This document shows, piece by piece, positions 27,745 through 32,800 of a stretch of 32,800 nt of DNA. The DNA is from Candidatus Frankia alpina (GTDB lineage: Bacteria; Actinomycetota; Actinomycetes; Frankiales; Frankiaceae). The position numbers and the translations under genes were made by a program. The stretch lies in NCBI RefSeq assembly GCF_902806485.1, contig NZ_CADCWT010000028.1, forward strand, positions 1 to 32,800, in the 5' to 3' direction. Under the pieces are notes generated by a model. It was given only the letters and a program-made list of their open reading frames with translations, searched no databases and was not told the origin of the DNA. Each line of letters begins with the position of its first letter. Within the stretch, counting starts at the first letter, position 1.

Positions 27745-28707
27745 ATGGCTGAAGTTCTCGTACTCGTCGAGCACGCCGACGGTGAACCCAAGAAGGTCAC
27801 CGCCGAGCTGCTGACGCTCGCCCGTACGCTCGGCGAGCCGTCCGCGGTGTTCCTCGGTGCCCCGGGCACCTACGCGAAGGCCAAGGAGTACCTCGCCCAG
27901 TATGGCGCCGCCAAGGTGTATGTCGCGGAGTCGGACGACATCGCGAGCTACATCGGCGGACCGGTGGCGGAGGTGCTGGCCAAGCTGGTCGCCGAGGCGT
28001 CGCCCGTGGCCGTGCTGGTCGCGGCCACCGCGGACTCCCGTGAGGTCGCGGCCCGGCTCGCCGCCAAGACCGAGTCCGGCCTGATCTGGGACGCCACCGC
28101 GCTGTCCACGGACCTGGTCGCCACCCAGGGGATCTTCGGCGGTTCGACGATCGTCACCTCGAAGGTCATCAAGGGCGTGCCGGTGATCGTCGTCCGGCGG
28201 AACTCCACGGCTCCCGAGGCTGCGCCGTCGACGCCGGCCGAGCAGACCGTGGACGTCACGATCTCCGACGCCGCTAAGGGCGCGAAGATCATCGACCGGG
28301 TGGTCGAGGCCAAGTCCGGTCGGCCGGACCTGACCGAGGCCCAGGTCGTCGTCTCCGGTGGTCGTGGTCTCGGTGCCGCCGAGCACTTCGCGCTGGTGGA
28401 GAAGCTGGCCGACACCCTCGGCGCGGCCGTCGGCGCTTCGCGTGCCGCGACCGACGCCGGCTGGTACCCGCACCAGAACCAGGTCGGCCAGACCGGCAAG
28501 ACGGTGTCGCCGCAGCTCTACATCGCGGTCGGCATCTCCGGTGCCATCCAGCACCGGGCTGGGATGCAGACGTCCAAGACGATCGTCGCCGTCAACAAGG
28601 ACCCCGAGGCGCCGATCTTCGAGTTCGCGGACTACGGGCTGGTCGGCGACCTTTTCAACGTCGTCCCGCAGCTCACCGAGGCGATCGAGAAGCGCAAGGC
28701 TGGCTGA
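27745..28707 (+). CDS. etfA: Electron transfer flavoprotein alpha subunit
   Basis: A 320-residue EtfA. The C-terminal FAD domain is canonical: [90 protein letters not shown]. The N-terminal domain begins [17 protein letters not shown]. The ATG has GAGGGG 7 nt upstream, within the end of etfB, so the pair is one operon. A strong terminator follows. No acyl-CoA dehydrogenase or ETF-quinone oxidoreductase gene is adjacent. Confidence 0.96.
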   Translation: MAEVLVLVEHADGEPKKVTAELLTLARTLGEPSAVFLGAPGTYAKAKEYLAQYGAAKVYVAESDDIASYIGGPVAEVLAKLVAEASPVAVLVAATADSREVAARLAAKTESGLIWDATALSTDLVATQGIFGGSTIVTSKVIKGVPVIVVRRNSTAPEAAPSTPAEQTVDVTISDAAKGAKIIDRVVEAKSGRPDLTEAQVVVSGGRGLGAAEHFALVEKLADTLGAAVGASRAATDAGWYPHQNQVGQTGKTVSPQLYIAVGISGAIQHRAGMQTSKTIVAVNKDPEAPIFEFADYGLVGDLFNVVPQLTEAIEKRKAG

Positions 28708-28724
28708 TCGGTTTCCCGGACCGG

Positions 28725-28772
28725 AACGGCCGGGCCTCCACCCGTCCCCGACGAGGCTGGAGCCCGGCCGTT
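28725..28772 (+). terminator. Intrinsic terminator of etfBA
   Basis: aacggccgggcctcca (28725-28740) pairs with tggagcccggccgtt (28758-28772) with one bulged base, and is followed by gttgttcc. It begins 17 bp after the etfA stop. Confidence 0.85.
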
Positions 28773-28841
28773 GTTGTTCCCTCTTCCTCCCCTTGAGCCC
28801 TACGGTGAGGCCGGGCCACGGTCGCGGCAGGCGTGCACCCG

Positions 28842-28877
28842 CCGAGTGGAGGGATCGGGCCGAGTGGAGAGATCGGG
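28842..28877 (+). repeat. 18-bp tandem duplication at the kinase start
   Basis: ccgagtggagggatcggg (28842-28859) is followed directly by ccgagtggagagatcggg (28860-28877), 17 of 18 identical. Each copy carries a GTG; the GGAGGG of the first copy serves as ribosome site for the GTG of the second. Confidence 0.9.
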
Positions 28878-29882
28878 CCTCGCAACCGGGGACCTCGGTG
28901 CCGGGCCCGCGCTCGCCGTGGACATCGGCGGCACCAAGATCGTAGCAGCAGTCGTCGACGTGGACGGCACCATCCACGCGACCGCCCGCCGCCCGGTGCC
29001 TGCCAGCCGTCCGTCCGAGGCCCCGCCAGGCGGGCGCGAGCCGGGTGAAGGCGGGCTCGCCGAGGAGGGCTACGGGACTGCGTCGGCGAAGCGATCGCGT
29101 CCGCCGGGATCGCGGCGGATGCGATCGCCGGGGTCGGCTGCGGGTGCGCAGGCCCCATGGAATGGCCGGCGGGCGCGGTGTCGCCGCTGAACATCCCGTC
29201 CTGGCGGGCGTTCCCGCTGCGCGCCCGGCTGCGGGAGCTGTTCCCCGGGCGGCCCGTACTGGTCCACAACGACGGCGTCGCACTCGCCGCCGGTGAGCAC
29301 TGGGCCGGGGCGGGGCGCGGTGTGCGCAACCTGCTCGCGGTGACCGTCTCGACCGGCGTCGGCGGCGGGCTTGTGCTGGGCGACCGGCTGTTCCACGGCA
29401 CCTCCGGCAACGCCGGGCACATCGGCCACCTTGTCGTGGACGTAGACGGACCGGACTGCCCGTGCGGCGGGCGCGGCTGCGTCGAGGCCCTGGCCTCCGG
29501 TCCGCGGACGGTGCACCGGGCACGGGCGGCCGGTTGGGCTCCCGCCGCCGGTCAGCCGGCCGACGGCCACACCCTCGCCGCCGCGGCCGCTGCCGGTGAC
29601 GAGATCGCCTGCCGGGAGCTCGCCCGGGCCGGAACCGCCGTCGGCGCAGGCCTCGCCTCCAGCGCCAGCCTGCTGGACCTGGAGGTGGCTGTGGTGGCCG
29701 GCGGATTCGCGCAGTCCGGCCCGATCTTCTGGGATGCCCTGCTTGCCGGCTTCGGGCGCCATGCCGGCTTGGCCTTCGTCCGGCGGCTGCGCATCGAGCG
29801 CAGCGACGATCCGGGCCGGATCGCGCTGCGAGGCGTCGCCGCCTTCGTACTGGCGCCGCATCGCTACGGCTGGCCCGACTGA
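28864..29882 (+). pseudogene. ROK-family sugar kinase (glucokinase type), frameshifted
   Basis: The N-terminal ATP-binding motif is in one frame (ALAVDIGGTKIVAAVVDVDG). The rest is in another: GCGCAGPMEW, then VLVHNDGVALAAGEHWAGAG with the catalytic Asp, VTVSTGVGGGLVLG, GHIGHL and the zinc motif CPCGGRGCVEALASG. The switch lies between the TGA of the second frame at 29046-29048 and about 29095, where GLRDCVGEAIASAGIAADAIAG resumes; one base is missing (or two are extra). No start codon in the second frame precedes ATG 29157, so it cannot make a whole kinase alone. ROK kinases phosphorylate glucose or N-acetyl sugars. The GTG 28864 start has GGAGGG 10 nt upstream. A sequencing error is possible, because all downstream motifs are intact. 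Confidence 0.75.
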
Positions 29883-29925
29883 CCCGACTGACCCGCCGCC
29901 CACACCTCGGCGCGGTGCGGGTCGT

Positions 29926-30004
29926 GGATCCTTCCCTCTTGGGATCCTTCCCTCTTGGGATCCTTCCCTCTTGGGATCCTTCCCCCTTGGGATCGGTCCT
30001 CCTG
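29926..30004. repeat. 16-bp tandem repeat array between the kinase and the SDR
   Basis: ggatccttccctcttg repeats exactly at 29926, 29942 and 29958, with one mismatch at 29974 and a diverged 15-bp copy at 29990-30004. The array fills the gap between two converging genes. Confidence 0.95.
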
Positions 30005-30013
30005 GGATCCCCG

Positions 30014-30820
30014 TCAGCCGGTGAAGCCTCCGTCCGCGGCCAGCACGGAACCGGTCATCCCGCCTGCCGCGGGTGAGCAGAGGAAGGCCACCGCAGCGGC
30101 GACCTCCTCGGGTCGCAGCAGGCGGCGCAGGTAGGCATGGTCGGCGAACTCGCCGGGGTCGGGCAGGTCGTAGATCCTGGCCGACTCGGCCAACATCGTG
30201 GTGTCCATCGAACCGGGGCAGACGACGTTCGCCGTCACCGCCGTCCCGGAGAGGTCCGCGGCGAGGCTGCGCACGAGCCCGACGACGCCGTGCTTGCTGG
30301 CGGAGTAAGCGGCCAGGCGGGCCAGCGGTCGGGTCCCCGCCGCGGAGGAGACCGCGACGAACCGGTCGGCGGGGGCCTCGAGCAGCGCTGGAACCGTCGC
30401 CCGGATGACGTGGAACACACCCGTGAGGTTCACGCCGAGCAGCGTCTGCCAGGAGTCGTCGTCGGTCTGCCAGATCGGGGGTCCGCCGGCGATGATGCCG
30501 GCGACGGCGATGGCTGCGTCGAGCCGGCCGTAGCGCTCGACGGCGACGGCGACGGCCGCGTCGACGTCGGCCTGCCGGCGGACGTCCGCGCGGACCGCGA
30601 CCGCGTCGCGGCAGCGGGTGGCAACCGCGTCGAGATCTCGTCCGGTCGCGTACGGGTAGCCCTCTGTCGGCGGCCCCGGCGCCGCCAGATCGGCGAGGAC
30701 GAGTCGGTAAGCAGCGGCGTCGAGGGCGTCGGCGACAGCGGCACCGAGGCCGCGGGCCGCCCCGGTGATCAGCGCGACGGGTGCCGACGACGAGGCCGCG
30801 CCGCCATTGCCGGGCGTCAA
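30014..30820 (-). CDS. Short-chain dehydrogenase, mycofactocin-associated type
   Basis: A 268-residue Rossmann SDR. TGAARGLG near residue 20 is the nucleotide-binding motif; AVAGI replaces the usual NAG; the catalytic Ser is in VAVSSAAG and Tyr/Lys in YSASK; CPGSMDTTM follows. After the second strand it has a ~25-residue insert, GYPYATGRDLDAVATRCRDA, resembling the YPLAT..DL insert of SDRs that hold a non-exchangeable NAD and pass electrons to mycofactocin. The TTG start at 30820 overlaps the stop of the mftE-like gene (TTGA), so the two are translationally coupled, which supports the same link. The substrate is probably an alcohol or carbonyl compound, unknown. Confidence 0.82.
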   Translation of the reverse strand: MTPGNGGAASSSAPVALITGAARGLGAAVADALDAAAYRLVLADLAAPGPPTEGYPYATGRDLDAVATRCRDAVAVRADVRRQADVDAAVAVAVERYGRLDAAIAVAGIIAGGPPIWQTDDDSWQTLLGVNLTGVFHVIRATVPALLEAPADRFVAVSSAAGTRPLARLAAYSASKHGVVGLVRSLAADLSGTAVTANVVCPGSMDTTMLAESARIYDLPDPGEFADHAYLRRLLRPEEVAAAVAFLCSPAAGGMTGSVLAADGGFTG

Positions 30821-31554
30821 GCGGATCGGTCCATGGACTGCGCGGCGGGGGGTGTGATGCCCTGGCGCCGCGCCCAGCTCAGCAATCGCTCGACGGCGTC
30901 GTCGACGTAGGCGTCGAGCAGGCGGGCGTCCTCGGCCGCCGACGCACCCGCCGGATCTCCCAGCACTCCGGTGGGGCTGAGCGCGGCAACGCCCTGGGCG
31001 CCGAGCTCGTCGAGCGACGGGCTGGGACCGGCCGTCGCCAGGTTCAGCCGCACCAGGTCCGGCGCCAGGTGCAGCAGCGAGGTCTCCGTGCGACCTGCGT
31101 GCAGGTCGTGGTCCGCCGCCGGGATGCCCGCGGTCCGGGCCAGGGCCCTGGTCGGGGCCCACAGATGCACCGGGCGACCCTCGCCGGCGAGGATCCGCCG
31201 CGCCGACATCAGGGCGGCGGCGTTCCCACCGTGTCCGTTGACCACCATGACGGCGCGGGCGGTGTCATCGACCGAGCGGACGAGCTCGACGATCACCCGC
31301 TCGAGTACCTGTGTGCCCAGGGAGACCGTGCCGGGGAACCCGGCGTGCTCCCCGCTGGCCCCATACGGCATGGCCGGCCCGAGGAGCACGGGGTCCAGCC
31401 GGTCGGCGAGACCGCGGGCGACGGCGGACGCGACCCGGGTGTCGGTGTCGAGCGGGAGGTGCGGTCCATGCTGCTCGGTACTGCCCAACGGCAGCACCAG
31501 TAGTGGGCGATCGTTCATGAGCTCCCGCCAGGTGGCCCGGCCGAGCATCGACAC
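30817..31554 (-). CDS. mftE: Creatininase-fold peptidase MftE (mycofactocin maturation)
   Basis: A 245-residue creatininase-family amidohydrolase. Metal-binding and family motifs are LPLGSTEQHGPHLPLDTDTR, PYGASGEHAGFPGT, VVNGHGGNAAAL, HAGRTETSLLHLAP and TGVLGDPAGAS. MftE removes the C-terminal Val-Tyr dipeptide from the modified MftA precursor during mycofactocin synthesis; plain creatininase is less likely given the ending and the coupled SDR. The GTG start at 31554 has AGGAGG 6 nt upstream. No mftA, mftB, mftC or mftD is seen on the upstream side; 660 bp of non-coding DNA lies there instead, so other mft genes must be elsewhere or absent. Confidence 0.85.
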   Translation of the reverse strand: MSMLGRATWRELMNDRPLLVLPLGSTEQHGPHLPLDTDTRVASAVARGLADRLDPVLLGPAMPYGASGEHAGFPGTVSLGTQVLERVIVELVRSVDDTARAVMVVNGHGGNAAALMSARRILAGEGRPVHLWAPTRALARTAGIPAADHDLHAGRTETSLLHLAPDLVRLNLATAGPSPSLDELGAQGVAALSPTGVLGDPAGASAAEDARLLDAYVDDAVERLLSWARRQGITPPAAQSMDRSA

Positions 31555-32442
31555 CGTGTTCCTCCTCTGCCAGACCCGCGGCCGTCCCGCGCCGGCCGGG
31601 ACGCCGGTGGATCCGATCGGGACGCACGGGGCCCTGCACCCGTGGCCCGGACCCGGCTGACAAAGCACCGCCATCGCCTGGCCAGAGCCTGCTTGGCGGC
31701 CCCCGCGTCCTCGATCCGATGCCGCAGAGTCGGACACCTGGCCGGAGATCCGCCCCCTGGCCCGACTCCGCTCCCTGGCCCGACTCGGCCAGGTCTGGCT
31801 GTCGACGAGATCCGGGCGATCGAGACATGACGCCCGCATCGGATTCCATCCCAGCATGCGGGGTCACCCACGGTCGACCGGTGCGCTGGGGCTCGGCATC
31901 TGGATGCGACCGGAACGCTGTCTCGGCGCGGTCTCGTGGCACCCCGATGCGCCGGCCGGCTCCAGGGCGCCCCGACCGGGGTGGGGGACCCATCGCCGTC
32001 GAGCGGCCCGGTCCCGCCCGCGGCCGGCATACCGATCGACGTCGATCTGCGCGACGAGGTTTGGGCTGTGGCGATGCGGGAATCATGCGGTACAGGACCA
32101 GCCGACGGCGAGAGTTGGCGGGCTGGGAACCTGGTCGGGGCGCGATGCGTTGACCAGGACAGACGGCACCAGGCCGGCGGCAAGGGCTAGCACACCGTCG
32201 ATCGGCGGTGTCAGAAAGTTATGCCCCCGGGTTCGCTCACAGTGGCTCTCCTCGTGTATAGTTCTCCTTCGTCGCCCAATGAGCTCCGCAAAGAGCTTGA
32301 TGTCGATGTCGATGTCGCGCAGGACCAAATCTCCTCCGAGGGGGCACCGACCCCCCGAGGAAACGGGCCGCGGACGGTGCGATAAGGTGTGAAAGTGGCA
32401 ATCGCCGGCAGCTCGGTGGAAATCATCGAAAGCCGGAGCGAT
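31555..32442. other. Gene-free region ahead of the rRNA operon
   Basis: No gene is supported on either strand. A partial repeat of ccctggcccgactc occurs twice near 31751-31785. A tatagt box at 32257-32262 could be the -10 of a further upstream promoter, but no -35 fits. No short peptide ending in the MftA-like IDGxCGVY is visible. Confidence 0.5.
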
Positions 32443-32472
32443 TTGACACAAACCAGCTAAAGCTCGTAACCT
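32443..32472 (+). promoter_or_regulatory. rRNA operon promoter P1
   Basis: TTGACA (32443-32448), 18-bp spacer, TAACCT (32467-32472). It shares the context gatttgacac with P2, 133 bp downstream. Confidence 0.7.
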
Positions 32473-32575
32473 AGAAACATCGCTCGATCCAATCACCGCA
32501 AGGCAGATTGTCTAGAGTGTGCTACAAAATGCACTGCCTGTTCGAAGAGGGTCATTCCGCTTAAAATGAAGTGAT

Positions 32576-32604
32576 TTGACACCGGACGAAGAGGCCGGTA
32601 AGCT
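32576..32604 (+). promoter_or_regulatory. rRNA operon promoter P2
   Basis: TTGACA (32576-32581), 17-bp spacer, TAAGCT (32599-32604): a consensus -35 and a good actinobacterial -10. The leader with its hairpin and boxA-like element starts right after, so this is probably the main rRNA promoter in the window. Confidence 0.78.
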
Positions 32605-32613
32605 AAAGAAGCA

Positions 32614-32675
32614 CCAGAACGAAGCCCGAAAGGGCAAAAGTCTGGTAGCGCCTGCTCCTTGAGAACTCAACAGCG
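32614..32675 (+). promoter_or_regulatory. rRNA leader hairpin and boxA-like antitermination site
   Basis: ccaga (32614-32618) pairs with tctgg (32641-32645) around an inner GNRA hairpin, gccc-gaaa-gggc (32624-32635), a boxB-like structure. TGCTCCTTGAGAACTC follows from 32653, the boxA-like block conserved before 16S genes in Frankia and Streptomyces. Leader sequence continues to the window edge; the 16S gene starts beyond it. Confidence 0.75.
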
Positions 32676-32800
32676 TGCCGATTGTCAGTGCCAATTGTTT
32701 TACATCGTTCATGGCCTGGCTGGTTGTTCTTCTTGCTCTGGTTTTTCCGGGGTGTGGGGGGGTGGCCGGCTGATGGTTGTGAGAGATTCCTTTGAACACG

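Noticed and set aside
29157..29882. Separate short ROK gene starting at ATG 29157
   Set aside because: It would lack the ATP-binding motif, which is present upstream in another frame; a frameshifted single gene explains both.
29926..30004. Possible CRISPR array
   Set aside because: The 16-bp units are contiguous with no spacers, and there are no cas genes.
32083..32496. Minus-strand gene upstream of the rRNA promoters, or an mftA peptide
   Set aside because: No domain, it crosses the P1 promoter, and it does not contain an MftA-like IDGxCGVY ending.
32680..32800. Start of the 16S rRNA gene inside the window
   Set aside because: The conserved 5' end (AGAGTTTGATC-like) is not present before the edge.

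Overview
The window is high-GC actinobacterial DNA, most probably from Frankia or a close relative. Coding density is high, third positions are strongly GC-biased, GTG and TTG starts are common, genes overlap as ATGA/GTGA/TTGA, and the right edge is an actinobacterial rRNA-operon promoter and leader (TTGACA promoters, boxA-like TGCTCCTTGAGAACTC). The genus is an inference from style and gene content; the class is well supported.

Layout. 1-687: the 3' part of an IS200/IS605-type TnpB element whose right end abuts the next gene. 711-6600: a short Hsp70 followed by a 1281-residue protein with a J-like segment, paired zinc ribbons and four fibronectin-III-like repeats, probably one chaperone system. 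7104-8996: a secreted GH26-like glycosidase with a strong terminator. 9150-10900: a mobile-element scar (dead IS630 transposase, 161-bp MITE-like element) around an autoregulated TetR repressor. 10904-15640: a translationally coupled four-gene operon (CitE-like aldolase, PRTase-TRSP, StiP/PELOTA, HAD phosphatase) matching the biosynthetic module known from tellurite-resistance (Ter) stress loci, here with no TerD or ATP-grasp gene visible. 15740-22801: acetyl-CoA synthetase, then glycogen breakdown by convergent alpha-glucan phosphorylase and GlgX. 23087-26402: enoyl-CoA hydratase, a membrane-anchored EEP-family protein and a frameshifted XRE/TPR regulator. 26947-28707: etfB-etfA with an 8-bp inverted repeat ahead and a terminator behind. 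28864-29882: a frameshifted ROK sugar kinase. 30014-31554: a mycofactocin-type SDR coupled to an MftE-like creatininase-fold peptidase, without the other mft genes. 31555-32800: gene-poor DNA leading to two tandem rRNA promoters and the leader of an rRNA operon whose 16S gene lies beyond the right edge.

Functionally the region mixes central carbon metabolism (Acs, GlgP, GlgX, EchA, ETF) with redox-cofactor chemistry (MftE/SDR) and two less understood stress-type systems (Hsp70 plus FN3 partner; Ter-type nucleoside module). Short tandem repeats recur at gene 3' ends and between converging genes, and two genes carry single-base frameshifts. All family assignments come from reading motifs; no database search was run.
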